DNA of 64,000 bases from Paenibacillus curdlanolyticus YK9 (GTDB lineage: Bacteria; Bacillota; Bacilli; Paenibacillales; Paenibacillaceae), in NCBI RefSeq assembly GCF_000179615.1, contig NZ_AEDD01000001.1, positions 620,001 to 684,000 on the forward strand. Reading direction: 5' to 3'. The notes beneath the pieces are model-generated. The model was not told where the DNA came from and did no database searches. It saw only the letters and a list, made by a program, of their open reading frames with translations. The position numbers were made by a program, and so were the translations under genes. This document shows positions 28,461 to 37,060 of the stretch, piece after piece (the first letter of the stretch is position 1; every line of letters begins with the position of its first letter).

Positions 28461-29561
28461 ATGAGCATGGAGTTTATTGAAGCTTTGCAGGAAATTGAGC
28501 GAGAGAAAGGGATCAGTAAGGACATCCTTATTGATGCGATCGAAGCAGCGCTCATCTCCAGCTATAAGCGCAATTTTAACACTGCGCAGAACGTGCGCGT
28601 CGACGTGAACCGTTTTACGGGCGTAATCAAAGTGTATGCGCGTAAAACGGTTGTCGACGAGGTGCTCGACTCGCGCATGGAAATAACCGTTGAAGCGGCG
28701 AGGGAGATTAACCCTCATTACCAGCTCGACGACATCGCTGATATCGAGGTAACGCCGCGTGATTTTGGCCGCATTGCAGCCCAAACCGCGAAGCAAGTCG
28801 TGACGCAGCGTATTCGCGAAGCAGAACGGGGACTTATCTATAACGCGTTTATTGATAAAGAAGAAGATATCGTCAATGGTATCGTTCAGCGTCAAGATAC
28901 GCGCAACCTCTTCGTCGATTTAGGGAAGGTCGAAGCGGTGCTTCCGTTGACGGAACTGATGCCGACCGACAAGTTCAAGCATGGCGATCGCGTCAAATCG
29001 TTTATCACGAAAGTTGAAAACACGACTAAAGGGCCGCAAATCATCATGTCCCGGACGCATCCAGGACTGTTGAAGCGGTTGTTCGAGCTTGAGGTGCCAG
29101 AAATCTATGACGGCGTCGTCGAGATTCGTTCCGTCGCTCGCGAAGCGGGCTTCCGTTCGAAGATTGCAGTCCATTCGCGCAATGTTGAGGTTGATCCTGT
29201 CGGATCATGCGTAGGCCCTAAAGGCATGCGCGTGCAAACAATCGTCAACGAGTTGAAAGGCGAGAAAATCGATATCGTCCGCTGGTCGGAAAATATTGAT
29301 GAATATGTCGCAAACGCGCTCAGTCCTTCGAAGGTGCTTGAGGTTATTGTCTTTGAGCAAGAGAAGATGGCCCGCGTAATTGTGCCTGACTATCAACTGT
29401 CCCTTGCGATTGGTATCAAAGGCCAGAACGCTCGCCTTGCGGCAAAGCTGACGGGCTGGAAGATCGATATCAAGAGCGAGACGCAAGCGGAGCAAGAGTT
29501 CGGGCGTCCTAGGTCGGACGAGTCGGATACGATGCATCAAGATTCCGTATCTATCGACTAA
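28461..29561 (+). CDS. nusA: Transcription termination/antitermination factor NusA
   Basis: NusA binds RNA polymerase and nascent RNA and modulates pausing, termination and antitermination. The 366-residue protein has the N-terminal RNAP-binding domain (1-125), an S1 domain (about 135-200, with GIVQRQDTRNLFVDLGKVEA), and two KH domains (VGSCVGPKGMRVQTIVNEL; AIGIKGQNARLAAKLTGW). It lacks the C-terminal acidic repeats of E. coli NusA, as is usual in Firmicutes. The ribosome site is AAAGGGGGAGC. Confidence 0.97.
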   Translation: MSMEFIEALQEIEREKGISKDILIDAIEAALISSYKRNFNTAQNVRVDVNRFTGVIKVYARKTVVDEVLDSRMEITVEAAREINPHYQLDDIADIEVTPRDFGRIAAQTAKQVVTQRIREAERGLIYNAFIDKEEDIVNGIVQRQDTRNLFVDLGKVEAVLPLTELMPTDKFKHGDRVKSFITKVENTTKGPQIIMSRTHPGLLKRLFELEVPEIYDGVVEIRSVAREAGFRSKIAVHSRNVEVDPVGSCVGPKGMRVQTIVNELKGEKIDIVRWSENIDEYVANALSPSKVLEVIVFEQEKMARVIVPDYQLSLAIGIKGQNARLAAKLTGWKIDIKSETQAEQEFGRPRSDESDTMHQDSVSID

Positions 29562-29607
29562 TAACGCTCTAACGAGAAAAGCTTGCTTCGGAAAGGGGGG
29601 ATGCACG

Positions 29608-29919
29608 GTGAGACCGAGAAAGGTGCCATTGCGCAAATGTGTAGCATGTCAAGAAATGAAGGCAAAGAAAGAGCTCATTCGCGTCGTCAGGACGCCGGAT
29701 GGGGATGTGCTTATTGACTTGACAGGGAAGAAAGCAGGCAGAGGCGCATACCTGTGCGGACAAGTCAGCTGCTTCCGGCTGGCCAAGAAGAGCAGGTCAT
29801 TCGATCGGGCGTTGAAAGCGCAGGTGGAGCCGGCTATCTACGACCAACTGGAGCAGGATTTTATCGCTGTCGAGGATGAATTCGTTGCTGGCAAGGAGAG
29901 TGCAGAAGACGATGAGTAA
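29608..29919 (+). CDS. rnpM: RNase P modulator RnpM (YlxR)
   Basis: This is a small YlxR/DUF448 RNA-binding protein of the nusA operon; the B. subtilis homologue binds and modulates RNase P. The 103-residue protein has the family signature PLRKCVACQEMKAKKELIRV at the N terminus and GRGAYLCGQVSCF in the middle, followed by an acidic tail. It starts at GTG 29608 behind AAAGGGGGG. Its end overlaps the ylxQ start by 8 nt. Confidence 0.93.
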   Translation: MRPRKVPLRKCVACQEMKAKKELIRVVRTPDGDVLIDLTGKKAGRGAYLCGQVSCFRLAKKSRSFDRALKAQVEPAIYDQLEQDFIAVEDEFVAGKESAEDDE

Positions 29920-30256
29920 AGCATTTTCGCATCTTGGCATGGCAATGAGAGCTGGTAAACTCGTTACAGGTGACGACACGGTATTAAAGTCTATACGTCA
30001 AGGCAAAGCACATCTAGTCATCGTTGCGGGGGACGCTTCAGACAACACGAAAAAAAAATTTCGTGATAAATGCGGGTTTTACAACGTGAAAATGGCTGAA
30101 GCGTTCGATCGAGTGGAACTGGGCAAGGCAATTGGCAAGGAAGCGCGGGTGCTTATTGCAGTAACCGATGCTGGCTTTGCTCGTATGATTGCCACTCAGT
30201 TGACCTCATATTCGGAGGTGGACCATATTGACAAAACAACCGGACAGCAAAGATAA
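29912..30256 (+). CDS. ylxQ: L7Ae-family ribosomal protein YlxQ
   Basis: YlxQ is an L7Ae/L30e-fold protein expected to bind kink-turn RNA. ATG 29912 gives 114 residues starting [20 protein letters not shown]; the longer frame from 29876 lies inside rnpM and lacks a ribosome site of its own. Family features are [32 protein letters not shown] and the C-terminal [10 protein letters not shown]. Its last 29 nt overlap the start of infB, an unusually long overlap for this operon. Confidence 0.92.
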   Translation: MSKAFSHLGMAMRAGKLVTGDDTVLKSIRQGKAHLVIVAGDASDNTKKKFRDKCGFYNVKMAEAFDRVELGKAIGKEARVLIAVTDAGFARMIATQLTSYSEVDHIDKTTGQQR

Positions 30257-33173
30257 CAATAAAGATAAGCTTCGCGTATACGAATATGCCAAATCGCTCA
30301 ACATGAGCAGTAAAGAAATCATTACGATTTTGAAACGGCTGGATTTGCCAGTCAACAATCATATGAGTGTCATGGAGAACCAAATGGTCTCCAAGGTTGA
30401 AGGTTTTTTTCGTGATATTAAGCAGAGTGCCGCAGTGAAGCGAGCATCAGAAAGCGCGACGGTTTCGTCTGCAGCAACGCAGCGTCAACCGGAGCATCGC
30501 AAGCCAAGCGCGGCTTCTGAACAGGCAGCGGTTCAGCCTTCATCAGAACCGAAAAATCTTATACAGGATAGACAGGGGACTATGAATTCTATTAAAACGA
30601 CTACGAATACATCCAACCAACAAGGCGATCAACAAGAGCCGCGCGAAGAACAGCGCAATTCGGCGCAACAGCCGACACAGCAAGCTCCACGTCAGCAACA
30701 ATCAGGTCAAGGCGGCGGTGGATACCGCGGCGGTCAAGGCGGACAGGGCGGAAGCCGAGGTCCAGGTCAAGGCGGTCAAGGCGGCGGCGGATACCGCGGC
30801 CAAGGCGGGCAGGGCGGAAGCCGTCCTCCAGGCCAAGGCGGTCAAGGCGGCGGCGGATACCGCGGTCAAGGCGGTCAAGGCGGAAGCCGACCTCCAGGTC
30901 AAGGCGGTCAAGGCGGCGGCGGATACCGTGGCGGCCAAGGCGGCGGACAGGGCGGAAGCCGACCTCCAGGTCAAGGCGGACAGGGTGGCGGCGGTGGATA
31001 CCGCGGTCCAAGCGGCCAAGGCGGAAGTCGTCCTCCAGGCCAAGGCGGTCAAGGCGGCGGCGGATACCGTGGCGGTCAAGGAGGCCAAGGCGGAAGCCGT
31101 CCTCCAGGTCAAGGCGGCGGACGTCCAGGCGGATTTGGCGGTGGCGGTTCCCAAGGTTCTGCTCCTCGCACTGGAGCGCCTAGCGGTACGAGCAGAGCGA
31201 CGGACTCACGTTCCGGCCAAGGCGCACGCCCGTCGGATAACAGCGGCAACAACTGGGCATCGAGAAAGACGAAGCCAGGCGGCAATAACAACAATGGCAG
31301 CAGACGTTTTGACGATGGCAAAGGCGGCAACTTCCGCGGCGGCAACGCGCGCGGTGGCAAAGGCGGCAGAAACGGCCGTGGCAGCGTGCCGCAAGTTCAT
31401 CGTGAGAAAATTGACAACACGCCGAAGAAAATTATCGTTCGCGGTACTATGACGGTTGGCGAACTTGCGAAGCTTCTTCATAAGGATGCTTCGGAAGTTA
31501 TCAAGAAGCTGATCTTCATGGGCGTTATGGCAACGATCAACCAAGAGGTTGATTTGGATACGATTCAATTGATCGCTACGGAGCTGGGTGTTGAAGAAGT
31601 AGAGATCAAGATCCGCGTCGAAGAGGATCAATTCGAGACGGTGGAAGAGAACGACGATGAGTCTGAACTGGAAGCACGTCCAGCTGTCGTAACGATCATG
31701 GGTCACGTTGACCATGGTAAAACGACGTTGCTTGATGCGATTCGTCAATCGAACGTAACAGGCGGCGAAGCTGGCGGCATCACGCAGCATATCGGCGCTT
31801 ACCAAGTCGAAGTTAACCATAAGAAAATTACGTTCCTTGATACCCCAGGCCACGAAGCGTTTACGCTCATGCGTGCCCGTGGTGCTCAAGTAACGGACAT
31901 TACCATTATCGTAGTTGCTGCTGACGACGGCGTTATGCCACAAACAGTAGAAGCGGTTAACCATGCGAAAGCCGCTGGCGTACCGATCATCGTTGCAGTC
32001 AACAAAATCGATAAAGAAGGCGCGAATCCAGATAAAATCAAGCAAGAGTTGACCGAATACGGCCTCGTACCGGAAGAGTGGGGCGGAGATACGATCTTCG
32101 TTAACCTGTCGGCGAAGCAGCGCATTAACCTGGAAGGTTTGCTTGAAATGATCTTGCTCGTTGCGGAAGTGAACGACTACAAAGCGAACCCGAACAAACG
32201 CGCTCGCGGTACGGTTCTCGAAGCCGAGCTCGACAAAGGTAAAGGTCCAGTTGCACGGGTTCTCGTACAGCATGGTACACTGAAAGTCGGCGATGCTTTC
32301 ATAGCAGGCAACAGCTTTGGCCGCGTTCGCGCAATGGTCAACGATAAAGGCCGCCGTCTGAAAGAAGCGGGTCCATCGACTCCTGTCGAAATTACGGGCT
32401 TGACGGAAGTTCCGCTTGCAGGCGATCCATTCCTGGCATTTGAAGACGAGCGCAAAGCACGTCAAATTGCCGAAACGCGTGCAACGAAAGCGCGTCAATC
32501 CGAGCTTACGACGACTAGCCGCGTCACGCTGGACGATCTTTACAAGCATATCAAAGAGGGCGAGATCAAGGATCTGAATGTCATCATCAAAGGTGACGTA
32601 CAAGGTTCGGTTGAAGCACTCAAAGGCGCACTTGCAAAAATTGACATCGAAGGCGTTCGCGTTCGCGTCATCCATAGCGGTGCTGGCGCTGTAACGGAGT
32701 CCGACGTTAACTTGGCATCGGCATCCAATGCAATCGTAATCGGCTTTAACGTTCGCCCAGAGCCGCAAGCTAGTGCAGCTGCGGAGCAGGAGAAGGTTGA
32801 TGTTCGTCTCCATAACATTATTTACAACGTCATTGATGAGATTGAACACGCGATGAAGGGCATGCTAGATCCGGTGTTCAAGGAAGTTGTTATTGGTCAT
32901 GCAGAAGTTCGCAACCTGTTCAAAGTAACCAAGGTCGGCACGATCGCTGGTTGTATGGTAACGGACGGCAAAATCACGCGTTCGGCAGAAGCGCGCCTTA
33001 TTCGCGGCGGCATCGTCTTGTTCACGGGCAAAATCGACTCGCTGAAACGCTACAAGGATGATGCTAAAGATGTGGCACAAGGCTATGAGTGCGGCATTAC
33101 GCTTGACAAGTTTAATGACATCCAAGAAGGGGACATCGTCGAAGCCTTCGTCATGGAAAAGGTAGAGAGGTGA
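30228..33173 (+). CDS. infB: Translation initiation factor IF-2
   Basis: IF-2 is the GTPase that brings fMet-tRNA to the 30S subunit and promotes subunit joining. The 981-residue protein is long for a Firmicute (B. subtilis about 716). After the N-terminal IF2N helices ([20 protein letters not shown]) comes a polar linker. Next is a Gly/Gln/Arg tandem-repeat region (about residues 160-310), then the second IF2N domain ([20 protein letters not shown]) and the G domain with GHVDHGKTT (492-500), DTPGHEAF and NKID. Domains II-IV follow. It starts at TTG 30228 behind GGAGGTG. All catalytic motifs are intact. Confidence 0.97.
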   Translation: MTKQPDSKDNNKDKLRVYEYAKSLNMSSKEIITILKRLDLPVNNHMSVMENQMVSKVEGFFRDIKQSAAVKRASESATVSSAATQRQPEHRKPSAASEQAAVQPSSEPKNLIQDRQGTMNSIKTTTNTSNQQGDQQEPREEQRNSAQQPTQQAPRQQQSGQGGGGYRGGQGGQGGSRGPGQGGQGGGGYRGQGGQGGSRPPGQGGQGGGGYRGQGGQGGSRPPGQGGQGGGGYRGGQGGGQGGSRPPGQGGQGGGGGYRGPSGQGGSRPPGQGGQGGGGYRGGQGGQGGSRPPGQGGGRPGGFGGGGSQGSAPRTGAPSGTSRATDSRSGQGARPSDNSGNNWASRKTKPGGNNNNGSRRFDDGKGGNFRGGNARGGKGGRNGRGSVPQVHREKIDNTPKKIIVRGTMTVGELAKLLHKDASEVIKKLIFMGVMATINQEVDLDTIQLIATELGVEEVEIKIRVEEDQFETVEENDDESELEARPAVVTIMGHVDHGKTTLLDAIRQSNVTGGEAGGITQHIGAYQVEVNHKKITFLDTPGHEAFTLMRARGAQVTDITIIVVAADDGVMPQTVEAVNHAKAAGVPIIVAVNKIDKEGANPDKIKQELTEYGLVPEEWGGDTIFVNLSAKQRINLEGLLEMILLVAEVNDYKANPNKRARGTVLEAELDKGKGPVARVLVQHGTLKVGDAFIAGNSFGRVRAMVNDKGRRLKEAGPSTPVEITGLTEVPLAGDPFLAFEDERKARQIAETRATKARQSELTTTSRVTLDDLYKHIKEGEIKDLNVIIKGDVQGSVEALKGALAKIDIEGVRVRVIHSGAGAVTESDVNLASASNAIVIGFNVRPEPQASAAAEQEKVDVRLHNIIYNVIDEIEHAMKGMLDPVFKEVVIGHAEVRNLFKVTKVGTIAGCMVTDGKITRSAEARLIRGGIVLFTGKIDSLKRYKDDAKDVAQGYECGITLDKFNDIQEGDIVEAFVMEKVER
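30705..31155 (+). repeat. Glycine-rich tandem repeats inside infB
   Basis: This holds about six imperfect units of 66-72 nt coding for a 22-24 residue repeat built from [12 protein letters not shown] and GQGGSRPP. Two adjacent units are identical in protein sequence, and one carries GPSGQ in place of GQGGQ. Synonymous codon differences between units show that they are not a fresh duplication. The composition (Gly, Gln, Arg, Tyr) resembles RGG/YRG-type RNA-binding low-complexity regions. Confidence 0.9.
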
Positions 33174-33180
33174 TCGCGTA

Positions 33181-33537
33181 ATGGCAAAAGTCCGAGTGGG
33201 ACGGGTCGGCGAGCAAATTAAGAAAGAGCTGAGCCAAATTATCCAGACGGAATTAAAAGATCCGCGCATCGGGTTTATTACCGTTACCGGCGTTGATGTA
33301 ACGAACGATTTGTCACAAGCGAAAGTGTACCTAAGCGTGCTAGGCAGCGATGAGCAGAAGGAAGAAACGCTCAAAGCGATCGCAAGGGGAACAGGCTTTA
33401 TCCGCTCTGAACTGGGCAAGCGAATGCGTCTTCGCCATACGCCAGTGCTCTTGTTTAAATTCGATGCGAGCATTGCATATGGCAGCAGAATTGAAGCATT
33501 GCTGGAACAAATTAATAGCGGAGAGAGTTCGCTATGA
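33181..33537 (+). CDS. rbfA: 30S ribosome-binding factor RbfA
   Basis: RbfA binds the 30S neck and helps 16S rRNA 5'-end maturation and cold adaptation. The 118-residue protein has [37 protein letters not shown] and [15 protein letters not shown], all family-typical. It begins 7 nt after infB; the ylxP gene found here in B. subtilis is absent. Its stop overlaps the next start (ATGA). Confidence 0.96.
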   Translation: MAKVRVGRVGEQIKKELSQIIQTELKDPRIGFITVTGVDVTNDLSQAKVYLSVLGSDEQKEETLKAIARGTGFIRSELGKRMRLRHTPVLLFKFDASIAYGSRIEALLEQINSGESSL

Positions 33538-34535
33538 CCGGCCATACGGTTTACGTGCCGATCGCTCACCAGCTTGAACAAGCGTTGGCATTTATACGTG
33601 AAGGAGACGACTTCTTAGTCGTCTCCCACGTACAGCCGGATGGCGATGCCATTAGTTCAACTGTCGTCATTGGATGGCTGTTGGATAAGCTTGGCAAACG
33701 TTACACTTTAATAAATGAAGGAGCACCTCCTTCGCGGCTTCATTTTCTCCATCTTTCGAATTCGATTATTAATTATAGCCTCAACAAACCAGAACGTACC
33801 TATCAACGAATCATTGCCGTGGACTGTGCTGATTTCAGACGTATTGGCGATGTTGCGAACTGTTTTGCAGAGGGCTACGAGCTGCTGAATATCGACCACC
33901 ATCCGACCAATGATTTATTTGGCTCCGTTAACCTCGTTTTGCCTTTCGCTGCAGCAACTGTTGAAATCTTGTATGAAATGCTCGAGCAAGCGGCAATCCA
34001 ATTGGATGAACCGGTTGCTACTGCTGTTTATACGGGTTTATTGACGGATACGGGCGGCTTCCGCTATTCGAACACGACACCACGCGTAATGGAAATTGCA
34101 TCTCAACTTCTACAACTGGGCGTCTCTGGCCATTGGATTGCTGATTATTTGCTCGAGCGAATGACGATGCCGCAGCTTAAGCTGCTTCAGCTTGCGTTGA
34201 ACCGGCTTTCGTTCTCCAATGACGCAAAGATTGGCTGGTTATACATAGAGGCGAACGACTTGGCGGCTACCGGTGCAGCGCCAGAGGATCTGGAAGGTCT
34301 TGTGAATTACGCGCGCAATGTTGACGGGGTAGAGGTTGGCATTTTGTTTAAAGAAATGCTGAACGGCTCTGTTAAAGTGAGTTTGCGTTCCGCCGGGCGA
34401 GCAGATGTGGCAGCGATCGCGCAATCCTTTGGTGGCGGCGGACATGTGCGAGCAGCAGGTTGCCGTCTTGACGGTCCACTCCAGGACTCGGTTGAATTCG
34501 TTGTTGAGGCCGTTAGAAAGGCGTTGAGCAGTTAA
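33534..34535 (+). CDS. nrnA: DHH-family bifunctional oligoribonuclease / pAp phosphatase NrnA
   Basis: NrnA degrades nano-RNAs from the ends of mRNA decay and hydrolyses 3'-phosphoadenosine 5'-phosphate. The 333-residue protein has the DHH-domain motifs [17 protein letters not shown] and the signature DHHPTND. It also has [13 protein letters not shown], and the C-terminal DHHA1 domain with the glycine-rich [11 protein letters not shown]. It overlaps rbfA by 4 nt and truB by 1 nt, so it is an integral member of this operon. Confidence 0.93.
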   Translation: MTGHTVYVPIAHQLEQALAFIREGDDFLVVSHVQPDGDAISSTVVIGWLLDKLGKRYTLINEGAPPSRLHFLHLSNSIINYSLNKPERTYQRIIAVDCADFRRIGDVANCFAEGYELLNIDHHPTNDLFGSVNLVLPFAAATVEILYEMLEQAAIQLDEPVATAVYTGLLTDTGGFRYSNTTPRVMEIASQLLQLGVSGHWIADYLLERMTMPQLKLLQLALNRLSFSNDAKIGWLYIEANDLAATGAAPEDLEGLVNYARNVDGVEVGILFKEMLNGSVKVSLRSAGRADVAAIAQSFGGGGHVRAAGCRLDGPLQDSVEFVVEAVRKALSS

Positions 34536-35443
34536 TGGATGGCATCTTGGCAGTATGGAAGCCAGCAGGTTGGACGAGTCATGACGTGGTGGCCAAAGTA
34601 CGTGGAATAACGCGCGTTAAGCGTATCGGACATGCAGGCACGCTCGATCCGCAAGTGACGGGCGTTCTTCCGCTCTGTATCGGACGCGCAACGCGAGTCG
34701 TCGAATATTTGCAAGAACGGCCGAAAGCTTATGAAGCCGTGCTTCAGCTAGGCATTGCGACAGACACGGAAGATATGACGGGCACGACGGTTGAGGAAGT
34801 GGACTCGGTATCTGTCACGCGCGAGGAAGTAGCAGCTGCGCTTGCTGCTTTTATCGGCGAGATCGACCAAGTGCCCCCCATGTATTCCGCGTTGAAGGTA
34901 GACGGCAAACGTTTGTATGAGCTGGCACGCGAAGGCGTAACCGTTGAACGGAAATCGCGCAAGGTGCAAATTTATCAAATTCGTCTGCTGGAATTCGTTC
35001 AGGACGAGCGCCGGCCACGTATCCGTTTTGATGTCGAATGCTCCAAGGGTACCTATATTCGAACGCTTTGCGTGGACATTGGTAAACGGCTTAACGTACC
35101 CGCAACAATGGCGGAATTAACGCGTACAATGTCTGGCGGTTTGACGCGAGAGCATTGCTTCACGATTGAACAAATAGCTGCTCTGCAGCAAGAAGGCCAG
35201 CTGCAGGCGCAATTGCTTCCTTCAGATGCTGCGCTCACGCATATGACCAAGCTTGTTACGGATCGTCAATCCGCTGTCGTTGCATTGCAGGGGCGCAAGC
35301 TTCCCGCTCATCGGGTAACCGGCTTGACCGAAGCGCTGCCTGACGAACCCGTCCGGTTATACGATGAGGATGGGCGTTTTCTAGGCGTATTCGAGTGGGA
35401 TCGAGCGTTGAACCTGCTTAAGCCGATCAAAGTATTCAATTAA
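34535..35443 (+). CDS. truB: tRNA pseudouridine(55) synthase TruB
   Basis: TruB makes pseudouridine 55 in the T-loop of most tRNAs. The 302-residue protein has the catalytic D38 in GHAGTLDPQVTGVLPL, YSALKVDGKRLYELAREG and CSKGTYIRTLCVDIG. It starts at an ATG that shares a base with the nrnA stop (TAATG). Confidence 0.96.
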   Translation: MDGILAVWKPAGWTSHDVVAKVRGITRVKRIGHAGTLDPQVTGVLPLCIGRATRVVEYLQERPKAYEAVLQLGIATDTEDMTGTTVEEVDSVSVTREEVAAALAAFIGEIDQVPPMYSALKVDGKRLYELAREGVTVERKSRKVQIYQIRLLEFVQDERRPRIRFDVECSKGTYIRTLCVDIGKRLNVPATMAELTRTMSGGLTREHCFTIEQIAALQQEGQLQAQLLPSDAALTHMTKLVTDRQSAVVALQGRKLPAHRVTGLTEALPDEPVRLYDEDGRFLGVFEWDRALNLLKPIKVFN

Positions 35444-35483
35444 ATTAGTTTTGGAAAATGAGTGGAATGCGGGTGTTAGGTCT

Positions 35484-36470
35484 ATGAAATTGATTCCCAT
35501 TGGATATCCGTTGAACATGACCACTGTCACGGACGCGGGTGAGGAGCTTTCGATTGCGATCGGACATTTTGACGGCGTGCACAAAGGACATCAGGATGTG
35601 ATTCGACGTGCAGTTGAAGCAGCTGGAAATCAGCAGCGGAAGTCAGCCGTCTTGACATTTCATCCTCATCCCAAAGATGTGCTATCGCACGGCGACCAAT
35701 ATGTCAGCTGCTTGACACCGCTCGATGCAAAGCTGGAGCGATTCGCTGAGCTCGGCGTCGATTACACGTTTGTTATGAAATTCGATCAGGATTTCGCGAA
35801 TGTTTCGCCTGAGCGGTTTGTATCGGACGTACTCGTCCCTCTTGGTGTTCGACATGCCGTAATTGGCTTCGACTTTCATTTCGGGCATCGTGGTGCAGGA
35901 GATGCTGGCATGCTGACATCGCTCGGCAGCGAGCTGAACATAACGACGGAGGTTGTTGAACCTCTACTGTTGAATGGTAAGAAGGTGAGCAGCACCTATG
36001 TGAGAGAAGCACTGGGCGAGGGTGATGCGGAGCTTGCGAAGTATTTGCTTGGCCGACCGTATGAAGTAAATGGAACGGTCGTGCACGGACATGCTCGTGG
36101 GCGCACGATCGGCTTCCCGACAGCGAACATCGGCTTGACTGCGCCTTATGTAACGCCGCGACTCGGCGTATATGCCGTATTTGCTGAGGTAGGTGGCGTA
36201 ACCTATCCTGCGGTAATGAATCATGGAATGAAGCCAACCTTCAAGGATGGCGAGACAGCGCCTGTCATGGAGGTCCATTTGTTCGATTTTTCTGGCGACC
36301 TATATGACCAAACCATGACTGTTCGATTCCATACATTTCTACGGGCAGAACGCAAGTTCGATTCCATCGACGAGCTCATTGCCCAGATTGGCCGTGATCG
36401 CGATGAAGCCAGAGACCGACTCATACAAGCCGATGAAGCGGCGCTTTCTTCGACCAAACGGCCAGTCTAG
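35484..36470 (+). CDS. ribF: Bifunctional riboflavin kinase / FAD synthetase
   Basis: RibF converts riboflavin to FMN and then FAD. The 328-residue protein has an N-terminal adenylyltransferase domain (AIGHFDGVHKGHQ, FDFHFGHRGAGD, VSSTYVREAL) and a C-terminal kinase domain (GHARGRTIGFPTANI, GVYAV). ATG 35484 is chosen; its ribosome site is weak (GGGTG). A TTG frame from 35451 adds 11 residues without similarity. It ends the long operon begun at rimP. Confidence 0.94.
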   Translation: MKLIPIGYPLNMTTVTDAGEELSIAIGHFDGVHKGHQDVIRRAVEAAGNQQRKSAVLTFHPHPKDVLSHGDQYVSCLTPLDAKLERFAELGVDYTFVMKFDQDFANVSPERFVSDVLVPLGVRHAVIGFDFHFGHRGAGDAGMLTSLGSELNITTEVVEPLLLNGKKVSSTYVREALGEGDAELAKYLLGRPYEVNGTVVHGHARGRTIGFPTANIGLTAPYVTPRLGVYAVFAEVGGVTYPAVMNHGMKPTFKDGETAPVMEVHLFDFSGDLYDQTMTVRFHTFLRAERKFDSIDELIAQIGRDRDEARDRLIQADEAALSSTKRPV

Positions 36471-36500
36471 CATTGGTCTTCATAAGTAGAAGGTGTTCAG

Positions 36501-36530
36501 TTTACATAGGACTAGCACTTGTGCTATACT
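36501..36530 (+). promoter_or_regulatory. Sigma-A promoter of rpsO
   Basis: TTTACA (36501-36506), 18-nt spacer, TATACT (36525-36530). It leaves a leader of about 115 nt before rpsO. Confidence 0.65.
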
Positions 36531-36566
36531 GAATGACGTTGTTAGTTATGGCGTTTGTCCATGACA

Positions 36567-36620
36567 GCAGCAATTGAACCTCAGCTTGGTTGCTCGCTCT
36601 CACCGGCGGCTACGAGGCTG
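36567..36620 (+). promoter_or_regulatory. Possible structured rpsO leader
   Basis: The leader holds AGCA..ACC pairing with GGTTGCT (36568-36594) and CTCG/CGAG and CAGC/GCTG complementarity across 36583-36620. rpsO mRNAs are commonly autoregulated by S15 binding to such folds. The fold here was read by eye and is weaker than the rpsB one. Confidence 0.35.
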
Positions 36621-36653
36621 ATGGCGATTATTAGATTAGGAGGTGAACATCGG

Positions 36654-36923
36654 ATGGCAATCACACAAGAGCGTAAACATGAAATCATCGACACGCACAA
36701 GAAACACGCGAGCGATACTGGGTCACCTGAAGTTCAAGTCGCTATCCTTACGGAGAACATCGTGAACTTGACGAACCACTTGCGGACGCACAAGAAAGAC
36801 CACCACTCGCGCCGCGGTTTGCTCAAAATGGTTGGTCAGCGTCGTAAACTGCTGGCATACCTGAAAAACAACGACGTTAAACGTTACAGCGCATTGATCG
36901 AAAAACTCGGCCTTCGCCGATAA
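36654..36923 (+). CDS. rpsO: 30S ribosomal protein S15
   Basis: S15 is a primary 16S rRNA-binding protein of the platform. The 89-residue protein is complete: [33 protein letters not shown] and the C-terminal [20 protein letters not shown] with [12 protein letters not shown]. The ATG at 36654 follows AGGAGGTGAACATCGG. Its own promoter and a terminator flank it, giving a monocistronic unit upstream of pnp. Confidence 0.98.
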   Translation: MAITQERKHEIIDTHKKHASDTGSPEVQVAILTENIVNLTNHLRTHKKDHHSRRGLLKMVGQRRKLLAYLKNNDVKRYSALIEKLGLRR

Positions 36924-36931
36924 GCATGGGG

Positions 36932-36992
36932 AAAAGCAACCTGGTCCACTATCGGCCCGTCACACGGGCGGACAGCGACGGGTTGCTTTTTG
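36932..36992 (+). terminator. Terminator after rpsO
   Basis: AAAAGCAACC (36932-36941) pairs with GGTTGCTTTT (36981-36990). The long apical part contains a second small hairpin (GCCCGT/ACGGGC). The arm runs into TTTTTG. Confidence 0.8.
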
Positions 36993-37060
36993 TAATGATA
37001 CAGAATTCAGCATGATTTTCCATGAAAGCTACAATAATGAAGTTTGACAGGAGGGATACG

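Noticed and set aside
30705-31155. CRISPR-like array
   Set aside because: The repeats are coding, vary in length and have no spacers.
30718-31452. Long + strand ORF in another frame over the infB repeat region, and minus-strand ORFs there
   Set aside because: GC-rich tandem repeats keep all frames open. The products are pure Ala/Lys/Asp or Ala/Ser/Trp repeats without ribosome sites, and the infB frame is continuous and homologous.
31206-32849. 547-codon minus-strand ORF opposite infB
   Set aside because: It is a mirror of strong codon bias in infB: no family similarity, no ribosome site, no promoter.
36555-36653. In-frame N-terminal extension of rpsO
   Set aside because: S15 begins MAITQERK; the extension covers the leader and lacks a ribosome site, while ATG 36654 has a strong one.
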